NCBI GenBank assembly: GCA_003956705.1 | Contig: QZCP01000122.1 | Coordinates: 5,783 to 69,782 of the forward strand | Length of the DNA: 64,000 nt | Direction: 5' to 3' | Source of the DNA: Brevipalpus yothersi | Lineage: Eukaryota; Arthropoda; Arachnida; Trombidiformes; Tenuipalpidae | Shown here: positions 1-13,165 of the stretch, in pieces | Layout of the letters: each line of letters starts with the position of its first letter | Numbering within the stretch: position 1 is the first letter of the stretch | The notes under the pieces: model-generated | What the model was told of the DNA's origin: nothing | The model's database searches: none | What the model saw: only the letters and a program-made list of their open reading frames with translations | Position numbers and translations under genes: made by a program

Positions 1-54
<54 letters not shown>

Positions 55-495
55 ATAAAAGGAGGAAACTGATCAATCGGCCACTATTCAGTTCGATGTT
101 GTTCAATGATAACAACATTGGCTTAGTAGCGCGCCAAAAAGTTACTTCGTGCTGATTATTAAGGGCTTTGGTTGAGAGGAAAAAAAGCAAGAGAGGGAGA
201 GAGAGAGAGAGTAGAGAATAGAGAAAATCACTAATCAACGATGAAAAATGATTTGATGCACAATAATGATGAGAAAAAGGAAAAAATTTCCAACTTTTTC
301 TTCGACGTCTCTCTCAAAGTTCGTTTTGGAAGAACGAAAATAAATTCAATATTGTTCTGGGAAAAACATGAGAGAAAGAGCAAGAGTGAGAGAGATAAAG
401 TGAGTGAAAAATTTTCAGATCCAGTCAGGTGGCAATGGCCTTAGGGGAATCGGACGGAAAGGAATACATATCGGAGTGATGACTTTTAACTGGCT

Positions 496-560
<65 letters not shown>

Positions 561-3116
561 ATGGCTATTATGCGGTCAGTGAATTCTGAGAAAAAAATTG
601 AGGTTCCTGCATGAGTTCCCCTGAACTTTTGATTCAAGAGAAAAGTTCGCCTGAATAGAAGTTCCCTGACTTGACAAGCTGACCTTCATTTTATCTAGCC
701 CACTTGAAATGAGAAGAGAAAAAGAAGGAGAAGAAGAAGAAGAAGAAGATGGAGAAGAGAAATAAGATAGACCAGAGAGGTTCTCTCTCCCTCTCTTTCG
801 CCATCATCTAGTGAATTTTTCTTCTCTCTCTCTCTCTCTTTCTTTTTGCAAATGATGGTGAGAATGATAGTGAGTGTAATGCTACTGATTTTAAGGCTGG
901 TCCTGGTTGCAATAAGAGGAGAGAGAGAGAGAGACATTTTATCACTATCCAGTAAAAAGAAATCAATACTGAATTCAAGGAGACACTTCTTTTGGAAATA
1001 AGAGAACTGAGATTTGTTATCAATAATTTACACCAGAGCTATGATTTGAGCATCAAATTCAGCTTTTTGTCAGCTCAACTGGTTTAAGTAAGATGGAAAG
1101 CAATTTAGCATAGAGAGAAAGAGATATTCCTCTTTAATTCTCCTAAAAGCAAGATAAAAGAGTGTTCCAGTGTCAGAATAATTTTTACCTGAGTAGAGAA
1201 GCCAATATTCTTACTTTATCCGGAAGAATCATTCAACCCCCGACAAGATGCTGTTAAAAAGTAAGCTAGAAATAATAATCGCTTCAAAGTACTCAGATTT
1301 CGATTTGATTTTGAGCATCTGTACCGAAAGGTGAAATATGATAGAGTGAAGCTGAATATCAGTGTTTCACGCTTCCCCACACACCACTAGAAAAGGTGAA
1401 AAAACATTTAGCTTCAGGGGAATACGAATTCATGAGAGCGAAATCGATGAGGATTCTGACATAAAAGTACACGCATGATGAGCTTAAGGCCCATCTTTAC
1501 ACTCTTTTGACATCAAGAATGTTTCAAGAATGAGTTTAAAAAAAATGGATCCAAATTTTTAGCACTATTAAATGTTGAAAGATCTATTTAAATGTTGTAT
1601 ACACACACACCATTCGTGTGTTCCAATTGATCGAATGGCCTGTTGAAATAATTTCGTTCGGCCCTATCGTTGGTCAAATGAGAATCGTTACGTTGGACCA
1701 AAAAAAGTGAGGTGGAGTTGAAGGAAAAGAGAAAGAGAGAGAGAGTGGAACAGGATAATGACATTTTAACCATCGATTAGAGAACTTGAACTTGATCTCT
1801 TATACACACACACACACACACACACACAAATTCGTTGCCTGGTTCAGTTAGTAGAGTCAGTTGTGTCCCTTCTATCAATTCGTTCACTTAAAGTGTGTTG
1901 TACCTTGGATGTCGGTCGAACACTCGGCATGTTCTCGAACACATTGACACATACACGACGTCGAGTAGACCAATGCTTGGAGCAATACTTTGGGAAGGAG
2001 AGAGTTTTGTCGCTCTTTTTCTCTCTCTCTCTATCTCTTTCTTGGGGCAATAAAATGAAATGAATTCGATGAAAATCAGCTTATATTTTCTCAGACTAAC
2101 TAATTCACTTTATTCGGTAAAACTTGAAGGTCAAAACTCATCAATGTCCTGATCTGGCTGATAATCATAGCCACTCTCTCTCTCAGCAGGCAGGCATACT
2201 TTTTTGCTCAATATCTTCTTCTCATATACGGCTAAATGAGAAAGAGGCTAGCAAAATATAATACAGCCTTTTTCTTTTCTTTTTCACCAATCGTTAGCTA
2301 TAGCCAGCCGTTACTTGTATGTATGTGTGTGTTCACCAGCAAAGGGAAAGAGAAAGACCCAAAAAGAGAAAGAAAGATAGAGAGAGGGATAAACAATACA
2401 ATCAACACACAACCAGCGAATATAGCGAACACCATACTAACCAGCGGCCACTGAATCAGGCCATCCAGTTCAAATGAGCAAATGAGAGAAAGAAAGAAAG
2501 AAAGAAAGAAAAGTTCTTGACTCTATTAGAACTTGTCACTCATCATTACAACTACTATCTACTCTCTCGAAAAAGTTTTTCTCTCTCTTTCTTCTTTCTT
2601 CCTTTTCTTTCTTTCTTCTCAAACTTCAAACTTCACTAAAGTTGAAAAAAGTATCCACCAGATGTCACTCTAATAGTTGTACGCAATCGCCCTTGTGCTA
2701 TCCAATGAGAAGCGAGCAACTTTTTCGCTTTCGCCTGACAATTGTTCAGCGGAGTCTCTCAAGCCAACTTCTTTTCGCTAAAAAAGCTTTTTACTAGTGT
2801 TAAGAGCAGACTGCTGCTGCTGCTGCCTGCTTTGCCTTGCTGCTTACTTTTCTTCTTCCGCTGACTCTGTATGTATGTATTGGCTGTGTGTATTTCAACT
2901 GCATGGTTTAGCTTGTTGGAAAAAGGTAGAGTGAAAAAAAGGTTTTGCTCTTCATCCATCTTCTTCTTCTTCACTCTCTTTCTCTTTCTCTATACCTAGA
3001 GTTTGTGTGTGTATTATTGTATTATTTTCTCTGTGTATATTATATATTATAATATATATCCATATATATATGATCCATTTTTTGCCTGGGTGCTTGGTGG
3101 TGTGTATGTTTAATAA
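1..3116. other. Gene-free leader region with microsatellites
   Basis: I see no supportable gene here. The region holds (GA)n at 1-52, (CT)n at 499-555, a CA run near 1803-1827, AAGA repeats near 2480-2510, and many shorter purine-rich runs. Open frames are short and mostly read through these repeats. The last part, roughly 3020-3075, is a TA-rich stretch just upstream of SPOP and may contain promoter or 5' UTR sequence, but no element can be assigned. Confidence 0.6.
499..555. repeat. (CT)n microsatellite
   Basis: An uninterrupted dinucleotide CT run. It creates spurious Leu-Ser and Glu-Arg open frames on the two strands. Confidence 0.97.
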
Positions 3117-3368
3117 TTAAAAATTGATTCTCACCGTATCATATCATTGCCTGGGTCGAGTGGTGTCTCGGTGTACGGACAAAGTCCTCGGAACATCACC
3201 AACACGACCACTCCAAGCACGTCCTCTTCTTCTTCTTCTTCTTCTTCATCATCATCATCTTCATCATCTTCTTCTTCCACCTCCTCCAACAACCACAACC
3301 ACAACCACAACACCTCTAACAACACCACCAGCACAAGTAATAATAACAACTCAACCATCTCCAGAATC

Positions 3369-4496
3369 ATGGCTGTTTCAAGGGCACCATCGCCACCGAC
3401 ATTCAATGAAGCCAACACACCAGTGGCGGAAAGCTGGTGTTATACACAAGTAAAAGTGATCAAATTTTCCTATATGTGGACCATTAATAATTTCAGTTTT
3501 TGTCGTGAGGAAATGGGAGAGGTGCTGAAAAGTTCAACGTTCTCCGCCGGAGCTAATGATAAATTAAGATGGTGTTTGCGTGTTAATCCGAAAGGGCTAG
3601 ATGAGGAAAGTAAAGATTACCTCTCACTCTATCTTCTACTAGTCTCATGCAACAAAACGGAAGTTAGAGCAAAATTTAAATTTTCCATACTTAACGCTAA
3701 ACGAGAAGAAACCAAAGCCATGGAAAGTCAGCGAGCCTATCGATTTGTACAAGGCAAAGATTGGGGATTTAAAAAATTTATTCGACGCGATTTTCTGTTA
3801 GACGAAGCCAATGGCTTACTGCCGGACGATAAATTAACATTATATTGTGAAGTAAGTGTGGTCGCTGATTCTGTCAACATTGCCGGCCAAAATAACGCAA
3901 TACACTTCAAAGTCCCCGAATGTAGACTTCCCGATGATCTCGGAAATTTATTTGATACACATAGATTTAGTGATGTGACATTATGCGTCAATAACAAAGA
4001 ATTTCTTGCCCATAAAGCAATATTGGCGGCTCGTTCACCAGTATTTGCTGCGATGTTTGAACATCATTTCGAAGAGAAGAAACAAAATCGTGTTGAAATA
4101 ACAGATATGGAATCTGAAGTGCTTGGTGAAATGCTAAAATTCATATACACTGGCAAATCAAGCAATTTAGAGAAGATGGCCGATGATCTCCTTGCGGCTG
4201 CCGATAAGTATGACCTAGAAAGGTTAAAAGTGATGTGCGAGGAAGCCCTTTGCTCCAATTTGTCCGTGGAAACTGCTGCCGATGTCCTCATCCTTGCCGA
4301 CATGCACAACGCATCTCAATTGAAAGCCCATGCCATAGATTTTATTAATACCCACGCCACTGATGTGATGGAAACTCAAGGATGGAAAGCCATGATAACT
4401 GGTAGACCTCAATTGATAGCAGAGGCTTTCCGAGCTTTGGCTACTCAGCAGATACCTCCGATTGGTCCACCGAGAAAGCGACTAAAAACTTCATAA
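3369..4496 (+). CDS. SPOP: SPOP/roadkill, MATH-BTB adaptor of CUL3 ubiquitin ligase
   Basis: Substrate adaptor of cullin-3 E3 ligases, nuclear in other animals. The 375-residue product, intronless here, matches the family length (human 374) and is near-identical to remembered SPOP in its first half. The MATH domain (about 30-165) keeps the YRFVQGKDWGFKKF groove segment. The BTB domain (about 190-297) keeps HKAILAARSPVFAAMFEH, followed by a BACK-like region and the basic tail PPRKRLKTS, a probable nuclear signal. The start is the first in-frame ATG, giving MAVSRAPSPP, which matches the family N-terminus. The frame stays open upstream to a TAA at 3114-3116, reading poly-Ser, Asn and His, but without an ATG; this is either 5' UTR or part of a spliced longer isoform. 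Identity is certain; the 5' structure is not. Confidence 0.96.
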   Translation: MAVSRAPSPPTFNEANTPVAESWCYTQVKVIKFSYMWTINNFSFCREEMGEVLKSSTFSAGANDKLRWCLRVNPKGLDEESKDYLSLYLLLVSCNKTEVRAKFKFSILNAKREETKAMESQRAYRFVQGKDWGFKKFIRRDFLLDEANGLLPDDKLTLYCEVSVVADSVNIAGQNNAIHFKVPECRLPDDLGNLFDTHRFSDVTLCVNNKEFLAHKAILAARSPVFAAMFEHHFEEKKQNRVEITDMESEVLGEMLKFIYTGKSSNLEKMADDLLAAADKYDLERLKVMCEEALCSNLSVETAADVLILADMHNASQLKAHAIDFINTHATDVMETQGWKAMITGRPQLIAEAFRALATQQIPPIGPPRKRLKTS

Positions 4497-6076
4497 TATT
4501 CGGATAACCAAATATCATTTGGCATGTAGAAATCATTATATGTAAATTAATCACTCCATCGAGCTTTTTTTTTCTTGCCTCAGTAATCTTTGCAGGTATT
4601 CATCTAAATATTTAAAATAACACACACTCTCTTATTTGAACGAAAAAAGAGACATCTCTCGATTTAGAAAGAAAGAAAGAAAGAAAGAGAGAATGAATGA
4701 AAGGAAGGAAGAAAGAAAGAAAGTGATAGAGAGAGAGAGAGAAAGAGAGAAGGAGAGAGATGTAAAAGAATGAAATCGGAGAGCCTTCATATCGAAGGCC
4801 TTTACATCCTTCAGATAGTGTGTGCAAGCTCAGAGAATTCATGGAACTGAATGAGAAATTCATGTCCTCTCTCCCTCCCTGGTCTCTCCAATCCTTGGAT
4901 GCAGAATGATGATGATGGAGAGAAAGAGAGGAGAAAGAGCATTAAAACCTTCGGAACGACCAACAAACTCTCCTTCCTGAAGCTTCTCTCTGTCATCTGT
5001 TCAGTTCACTTCATATCTTCTTTTCCTCCTCCTCCTCCTCCTCCCTCTATCTTTCTTTATTTCTTTCTTCTATCTTTCTCTCTTCTCTTCCTCCCACTTT
5101 TAACAGCTCTGTATTTCGCTCTCCTCTGGCCATGGTGAGAAAATGATATCGTATTTGTGAGGCGATCACTTTGACCTCCTTGCAAACGATGGACCCTAGC
5201 AGCCAGCATTCCATCAGCAATACATAGTCTCGTCAGTATGTATTGGTGAAGGCGAAAGTAGTTGAAAGAAAGAAAAATGAACGAAAATTGAAACTCACTC
5301 TAATAAAGTCAGATATCGATTTTCTAGTCTGATCAGAGAATCAGGTCGAAATGAAGCGACCGCTCGCTCTCTTCAACCTTATCGTCAAGCAAAAAAGAGA
5401 GAGAATGAATCAGATGGTGAGAGAGAAGAGGAAAAGAGAGCAAGCCAAAGTAAAGTCTATGAAAATGAGCTTGAGAGAGATAGAAAATGCTTCTCTAGTA
5501 AGCCTAAATATACTAGGAAGAAGGAAGACGAATACATTAGCAAGGATTTGTGTGTATATCTCACCAATTCTCACTCATCCACCCCTCAACCAGAATATAT
5601 ATCTCAGCTCTCAGGACATCGATGGGTCTCGGTTTCTTTGACCTCACTTCTACCATTTTCCGCCTCCTACACTATACTTTCTCTCTCTCTCTCTCACCAA
5701 TGTTCTCTTTGGTGGTAAATGATATTGATATTGATGTTTGTGCGTGTGTGTGTACGATACTGTTTAGTGTCGATGGATCGCAATATGCGAATATCTTTCC
5801 ATTTGATCATGTGTAATCACCTAATTGTCATCCTCGCGCTAGCAATGAATGTACACATCCCTAAAACTTATCTTGCTCTCATTTAACTTACTTACATCAC
5901 CTACTTGCTGGCTTTTCTTTTCTATCATCTTTGCAAGATTGCTTCGAAAAATGAATATGCTCTAAAAATGAATGTGAACGCTCGTAAAATAGGACTGATT
6001 TTGAGGAACATCAAGGGGAAAAAGTGAGGAGGGAAAAAAAGAAATACTGACAGCATCAACCAGTTTGGTTCCAGGG

Positions 6077-6139
<63 letters not shown>

Positions 6140-6221
6140 ACTCATCTCATTTCGAAGAAGCAAATAATCATCATCAGCAGCTTTCATTCATTAACTGTGA
6201 CCCATTCGAATTGGTCGAGAG

Positions 6222-6259
<38 letters not shown>

Positions 6260-7770
6260 AAAGATGAGAAATGAAAGGGGGCAAAGAAAGGAATTTTCGG
6301 ATGATGCAACTCCGTCGATATGATTTCGATGCATTCCTGAGAGATGAGATGCGAAAGAAATCAATTCGATGATGGAGGAAGAAATTCGAGTACATTGACT
6401 TGATCCTGTTGTTGAATGGTGCCAAAGGAAGTTGAATAAAATAGTATTTAACAAAGTCCAATGGATCTGTTACATTTTACCTCATTATTTGGACTACTTA
6501 TTCGAAATTTGAGCATTCTTGAGACGGATTCATTTCAATCTCATTTCTGTACACAGTCGCTCTCCCACTCAGAACCCACTCCATGTCTACTGTGATGATG
6601 TTCATCTTCATCACCTCTATTCTCTAGCATCCATCCCACTTGCCCTAACAATAACGAGAACGAGTGAGAAGTGCAATTCTCATCTTGATTTGATCCGATT
6701 TCTCAGCTCATTGTGTATGTGAGAGAGGAAAGAGAAAGAGAAAAAGAGGATAAAGTGTCTTATGTAGAATGAGTGATGCAATCATTTGTCCTCTCCTCAT
6801 TGTTGTCAGAGTTTTTTTTTGAAATAAGCAGGACATGTAGTAAACATGATTGTAAGCGTGTGTTAACCAGTATCGAAGTTTCTAGTCCATGAAATGAAAT
6901 GGACTGGTTGATGAGAGAGAGAGAGAGAGAGATGATGATGATCAATTTGGTTAGCAAATTAGTCCGCAGCATCCGAAATTCTCCCTTTTTGATACTCTCT
7001 CCCTCCCCCTTTCCCTCCTTCTCTCTTTCATATAACCATTGGAATCTTGAGATGAATCGACAATCCGTTCTCTATTTTTTCCTCCCTTTTCAGATTCTTC
7101 TCTTTCTCTCTCCCTCTGATGGTAAACAAATCGAAGTAGATCAAGAAGAAGAAGAAGAAGAAGGAGAAGAGATGAGAGAGAATAAAGAGAACAAGACAGA
7201 CTTGGCCGAGTTGAATGAATAGTATTTGTGTGTAGTTGTAGTAGCAACAAGAATCGACCTGATCTCGATTCTCACTTTTTTCTTTAAATAGATCGTAATA
7301 CGCGATTCGCGAATATCAGTTGATTTCATCGTGTCATATAAAACTCTCTCTCTCTCCCGCTCTTTTCTCGCTTCGAATCAGTATTCATACTAATTGATAC
7401 CTCTTATCATGCCATTGCTAATGTGTGTCCGTTGAGAAGGAGTAATTTTTGATGTCTAATTCCACCATATATTATGTATATATTTATAAATATATACACA
7501 CACATACACACAAATATGAAAGAATGGTATATAAAATAGGATAAAGAGGATTCACTGGAAATGGAAAATTTTCATCTTCACACAAATGAGAATGGCATGA
7601 AAAAATAAATTAATCATTCCCGATTATTCGGCCCTTTCATCCTGATAAATATCAAAACGAACGGAAAAGAGGGAGAGAGATAGACAATTTAAGGGAATCA
7701 CAATCAAGAGAAGAGAGAAAGAGCGAGAAAAAAATCAAAATGGAAAACAAATGATTTACCATGCAGATCC
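4497..7770. other. Gene-free intergenic region
   Basis: SPOP 3' flank, then AT-rich DNA with (CT)n at 6079-6136, (GA)n at 6225-6256 and many AAGA/GGAA runs. I found no coding exon with splice support and no RNA gene. The longest open frames are repeat-driven. Confidence 0.6.
6079..6136. repeat. (CT)n microsatellite
   Basis: A perfect CT run. About 90 bases later a shorter (GA)n run begins at 6225, so the two are near-inverted and could pair. Confidence 0.97.
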
Positions 7771-7773
7771 GTT

Positions 7774-7779
7774 TTTATT
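7774..7779 (-). terminator. Polyadenylation signal AATAAA
   Basis: AATAAA on the minus strand, about 110 nt past the stop codon of the secreted protein gene at 7887. Its position suits the 3' end of that gene. Confidence 0.5.
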
Positions 7780-7886
7780 ATTATCGAAACGTGTATAGTG
7801 AATAGAAAAAGGAAAAAAATTGATGATGAGAAGATATATTTCATCTTCCTCTCAAAGGATCAAAAAAAGTGTGCTGATGATCTTCA

Positions 7887-8931
7887 TCATTCCTTGCTAC
7901 TCATTCGTCCAAGTGCGCTGAGATAGTTACCCAAGAACGGAGTTTCCCGTGATTTGAAGGTTGCCGGCACTGGTGCTCGAACAAATTCCAATACGGTGGC
8001 CTTATCGGACTTACATTTGGCAACTGTTTGCAGGTCACCACACACAAGATCCAACACTTCATCGGCTGATGATTTGAGTCGATCGTGCATCCATGTTACC
8101 ACTTGCATGGTACCACAATTGCCTTGGGTTGGCTTGGGGAATCCTTTCACTGATTCTAAGCCTTCGGCAAATGCACAACATATCGTTGGAACGATGTCAG
8201 GCACAGCAACGCTCGGTAGTCTGCTCATCGAGTAGAGCATTTTGTTTGCGGTTGCCTTAAATTTGGCCAACAAGGAATCATCAATACATGCAAAATGAGC
8301 CATAGATTCTGTTTTGAACGGAAAAAAAGAATTTGTCGATCAGAAAACATGGTACGCGTATATTACATAGATTGAGGGTGGCTGAGTGGGTGGTTGATAA
8401 TGATGATGATACTTACCATCTCGCTTTGTGGTGCACACATATTCTACTGGTTTCTTGATTGTGGTTGAAAACAGTTGAGTCACCTGTTTGGGATAAGCTT
8501 CTTGGCATGGAGCATATTTGGACACTTTTTTGCCTAGAGGCTTAGTTTTACTGGATAATGGTGATGATAAATATAATAATGATGATGTTAATCAATCAGA
8601 TCATAAAATAAAATGAATCAATTGATAAGGTTTCTCTCTCTGCCCCTACTTACTTGCACCATTTATCCATTTTCTCAGGAGTTGATGGTAAGATTGGATT
8701 CTCGGTGATCATCATTATCTCCTTGAGAATAGAATCAATATCGTTCAGTTGTGTTTGACATTGAGCAGCATCTAGAAACAGAGAAAATTGAAATGATTAT
8801 CTGGTAACAATTGAAATTGAAAACTAAATTGTCTATGGTGGAAAAAGTTTTTAGGCATCAAATTAATTACCTGGAATAGGATCTGCTAGTATATAGCAGA
8901 ATAGAACGGCAAAAGTTGCAATCTGAAGCAT
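7887..8931 (-). CDS. Secreted cysteine-rich protein, 244 aa, four exons
   Basis: Exons on the minus strand: 8931-8871, 8771-8654, 8550-8417, 8308-7887, all with GT-AG borders. They sum to 735 nt, 245 codons. The N-terminus, MLQIATFAVLFCYILADPIP, is a clear signal peptide. The mature part has about ten cysteines, including WC, a CC pair and single Cys at fairly even spacing, and is predicted mostly helical, with no transmembrane segment. The pattern resembles small secreted arthropod proteins such as the DUF1397/27 kDa haemolymph-protein type, but that is only a resemblance and function is unknown. A core promoter lies upstream and an AATAAA signal downstream at 7779-7774. Exon structure is strongly supported by frame and splice sites. 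Confidence 0.85.
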
Positions 8932-9012
8932 TGTGACTACTTTTTTGGTTTTGGTGATGGTGTAAATACAATAATAATACGAATTGCCCTAGACTCGATG
9001 GTAAGAAAAGCT

Positions 9013-9057
9013 ACTGACTAACTGACTAAAAAATTTACACTCCAATCGGTTTTTATA
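9013..9057 (-). promoter_or_regulatory. TATA box and TCAGT initiator of the secreted protein gene
   Basis: On the minus strand, TATAAAAA occupies 9057-9050. TCAGT initiator motifs follow at 9025-9021 and 9017-9013, so the initiator A of the first lies about 34 nt downstream of the TATA start. The ATG follows at 8931. This is standard TATA plus initiator spacing for arthropod genes expressed at high level or in one tissue. Confidence 0.65.
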
Positions 9058-9887
9058 GCCTGGAAAAATTTAACTCCCACTCGAACCTTGTTCCTATGGG
9101 CCTCAGGGGCTCATCATAATAATATTCATGAACTATCATCCTTCATCATCACGGTGAAGACGTTCTTGGAGAATTTTGATCATCACTCTGGGCGGGAAGC
9201 TGGTTGGCCATGATGATGAGCCATGGTTCCATTGGTTTGAGAAGTGGATATCCTTCGATATATATAAAAGATGAAGAAGAGAAGAGAGGAAGAGCAGCAT
9301 CCATATGCATCATGAATCAAATTTGACAACTTTGTCTGAGATGTAGCTTTGAGCTAGAAATTATTTTCCAAAATTATCAAGAAAAAGAAGAATAATCACA
9401 TGACTTGATCATGTTTAAATGTTTCTTTTTCCTCAGAGAGATTCTCTCTTCTTGGTAGCCAATTTTTTTTCTTCCTTTTCATCTATTCCTATTCGTAAAC
9501 TTTCAACATTCTTGTAAGAAATCATCACGATTTTGTCCATGATGATCACTCACCAAGAGACCCACTGATTCTCTTTTGGTAGATATCATGCTGGTCATGG
9601 TCATCATTTCTCTAGACCATCAGCATCAGCATCCTCATCGCTTTATTTCATCTTTCTCTCTCTCTCTCTCTCTTGAACAACTTTGGAATGCTTACATTAT
9701 GGTGATGATGATGATCAAGACTGATGATAATAATATTCTGAGGCCCATCTCATCTTTAGTAGGGCGAAAAGTTCCATGTTCCATAGACAGATCTATGGTA
9801 CATGAATACTTACCTGTACACTCATAACTTGCATGTAGCCATGTTGAACGTGAACATTTTTGTGCCCCCAAAGGTTACCCAATTTCA

Positions 9888-9889
<2 letters not shown>

Positions 9890-9943
<54 letters not shown>
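9890..9943. repeat. (CT)n microsatellite
   Basis: A perfect CT run ending in a short TCTT array. Confidence 0.97.
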
Positions 9944-9955
<12 letters not shown>

Positions 9956-10440
9956 ACGTGATCTACTCTATTCTATTGTTGATAAGCACAATTTATTGGA
10001 TCAACTCTTAGCAAACTAATATTGAGAATTGAGGTAATGAGACTGACGAGACCAAAATGTTATTAGACAAACATGGTGAATTCCCCTAACGTAATGGTCA
10101 CCAGTACTATTACTATACCATTATTACTATTACTATTATTATTATCAATTTTTGTGCTACTTAAGCATTTTTTTGTAGCATGTAATCCTTCACTTAACCC
10201 TTTTAATCCTTTCTTTTTTGACGAATATAGAAGGGGGGAAGTCAAGAGAAGAGAGGACGAAAAGATATGGGCTAAGAGAGAAAGAAAGAAAGAGAAAGAG
10301 ATCCGGCGAGATCATCATCAGCTTCATCTGACTGTTCTCATCTCCGTGTTTTGGCCTCATCTTGTCGGCACCCTAATCCAAATCGAGTGAAAGAAGGGGG
10401 AGGCTGAAAAAGATATGAAGAGAGAATGAGATGATCCCTT

Positions 10441-10469
10441 TCTCATCTCTCTCATCTCTCTCATCTCTC

Positions 10470-10509
<40 letters not shown>
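10441..10509. repeat. (CATCTCTCT)n grading into (CT)n
   Basis: Three to four copies of a 9-base CATCTCTCT unit pass directly into a CT run. The 9-mer looks like an interrupted CT tract that was secondarily amplified. Confidence 0.9.
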
Positions 10510-10512
<3 letters not shown>

Positions 10513-12743
10513 CATGCTCTCTCACCGAAAATACCATCATCATGCTCTATTACGGTAACAAGTTCAGTGAATACGAACGTTTTGCCGGTTCGTTCTTCTT
10601 CTTCGTTCGACCTTTTTTTCAACTTTTAGATCAATTTAGCGCGAATCAGTTTTGAAAAATGTATCTTAGCCGTTAAAAGTGTATATGTCTTATGAAACCA
10701 ATAAACAACACTGTACAGAGCCTGAACTTTGTATACAATTATTTGATGATCAATTTTGGCCATTGAAAAATTTTCTCTCTCTTCCCTTCAATCAAGATCT
10801 AAGATTAATGAGGTTACCACAATATTGTGTCTTCGGAAAGTTTGTCCATAAGTTCGTTAGCAGTATCATCCGAATATAAATGTATATATTTATACTAGTT
10901 TTGTAGCCATTCGGATTGAAGTCAAAATGGAAGAAAAAAATCTTGAAAAAGAATAAAGAAAACAAAATTCAATAAGTACTCGATGAGTTATTTGGGATGA
11001 AACAGAAAGAAAAAATGAGAGAGAATGAACGGATGGCTTGAATAAGTAAGATCGTCAGTATGGCCTCAATTTGAGTTCAAGCGAAATCAAGAGAGAGAGA
11101 GAGATAAATTTTAAATGATGCTATATAAAGGAATTGGTATGTTTTAAGATGATAGACAAAAAGGGAGTGAGAAATGATCTAAAAGTAAACTTCTTGGCCG
11201 CAAAAAAAGCAAAAGTCAATTTTCTTTCTCTTCAATAATGTAAGTAATTGAAGTGTTTGAAGAAGAAGAAAAAGTATTAAATTTACATTCAAAGTATAGA
11301 TACAGATGGATGTGTGTATTGGCAATATATATATTCTGCCACTTTGTATCCTATTTTATCATCAGGCACTATCATAACCGAAAAAATTAGTCCATCCAAA
11401 AACTTGAATATTTATCACATTCCTTTACTCATCACACTACCTTTTCCCGATTCCAGTCGCTCAGTAGTTTGGATGCTTTTTCAATAATCAAATAAAGCTT
11501 CCAGCACAGTAAGCACAACCGGAACCAAAATGAATGGAATTTTTCCGACCTTAACTTTCTCTCTCACTATTTTCAACGACAATGTTAGTGATCTTGGGAA
11601 GAAAACAAAACGGTTTCTCTCTCTCTCTCTTTTACCATCTCATCTGCCCGTCAAAATTTTTCAATACACAAGACAATCCTAATGACCTTTGTCAAGTTAC
11701 TTTTGAAAATTATACTCTCACAATCAAGCCATACCATGGAGGCTATATACATGATAAAAGGCACACTCATACACTCTTAAATACATATACATGTATACAC
11801 AATTCAAGTGCACTACCCAAGAACCGTTTTACCATGTACTTGCTGCGTATTCACTTTGAACACGTCCATCAAAATTGATTTACAGCCACGAATAGTGTGA
11901 GGACACTTATTAGTGCTTATAAATGGCTAAATGAATCTCCTCGAAATAAAAATGAATCAAGAGAACATATTCGACATTCAGCCACTTATTCTCGAGGTTC
12001 GATGAGCTTCGACTGTCACTGGACTCGAGTTGTATATGTATTCACCAGTCTATTCCACTTCTTCTTCTTCTTGATAAAGCTTAGACTGAGAAGGAAATCA
12101 AGAAGAGATAAGATTTGAGAATTCATGGAAATGAAATGTCATGAGAAGAGAGAGAGATGATTGTGAAAAGCTGTATCTTCATAAGGCTTCGAGGAAATTG
12201 ATTGAAACTGAAATTCATGGTGTATATGAAAAGATTTGACTTATTCAACTTTTATCAGGCCTCAAATGGGTATAGTAGACCACTCATCGAAACCTTGTTG
12301 ACTTATACACTCATGAACGTTTCCGCAATTTCCTTCCTTCTTTCTCTCTCTATCTCTATCTCCTGTTGCCTGTTCAATTTTTTCTCTCTCTCCTTAAATC
12401 ATCCAATCTAAAGGTGTCACTCGCTAACACATCGTATATCATTACACTCATACACATTGGGTAAGGTAAAAGTGGAAGCTTAATTGGCTAATTCATTAAC
12501 TATCCAACTATCTAGTTACTCTGTGTATATATGTGTGTGTGTATGAGTGAATTGTATTCTGTGTCTGTATAAGTACGAAGTATCTTTATCAAGCTGCTAA
12601 GAGAAACATTTACACACTCATACTCACAGAAGCATTAGAACTCGCAGCTCGAACTATGCCAGTGGGTCAAAAAAGTATTCCAGTATTCGTTTTATTGACG
12701 TATTCATCTCTCTCTCTCTCGTCTTCTTCGTCCTCCTCTTCCA

Positions 12744-12744
<1 letters not shown>

Positions 12745-12774
<30 letters not shown>
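12745..12774. repeat. (CT)n microsatellite
   Basis: A perfect CT run preceded by TCTTCG/TCCTCC low-complexity sequence. Confidence 0.95.
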
Positions 12775-12780
<6 letters not shown>

Positions 12781-13008
12781 CTCTCTTGTTCTCCTCTTGT
12801 GTCTATGTGAAGTGCCCCGAAAAAAAGTCCACTGGTTAAGGTAATGAAGTGGATACTTTGTGTGTATATGTGTGGGGAGAGAGATGATTTTTGTCACCAA
12901 CAGCTAAATCGTTTGACACACATTTTCCTCGCAGCTTGTGTATCGTTAGGTGAATGTAAAATCGATAAATTGGAAAATGATCGGAAGTAGAAGAAAGAAA
13001 GAAAGAGA

Positions 13009-13011
<3 letters not shown>

Positions 13012-13046
<35 letters not shown>
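13012..13046. repeat. (GA)n microsatellite
   Basis: A GA run that follows an AAGA array. A second AAGA/GA block lies at about 13135-13168. Confidence 0.95.
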
Positions 13047-13048
<2 letters not shown>

Positions 13049-13132
13049 CACAGAAGCACAGAATCGCAAATGTGCTCTCCTATCATCATTTATGTTTGCG
13101 AAGGATATCACATTCAGTCAAGAATGGAGAAA

Positions 13133-13165
<33 letters not shown>

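Noticed and set aside
404..640. Overlapping frames reading Leu-Ser or Glu-Arg repeats near the CT tract
   Set aside because: Translation of a microsatellite on either strand. The same applies to frames near 6190, 9802, 10431, 12836, 12950 and 60420.
3040..3072. TATA-like elements upstream of SPOP
   Set aside because: The whole stretch is TA-repeat-like, so TATA matches are uninformative, and no initiator at the right distance was found.
3147..3368. Upstream extension of SPOP from a TTG at 3147
   Set aside because: TTG is not a credible eukaryotic start here; the ATG at 3369 matches the family N-terminus. A spliced extension remains possible and is listed as a finding.
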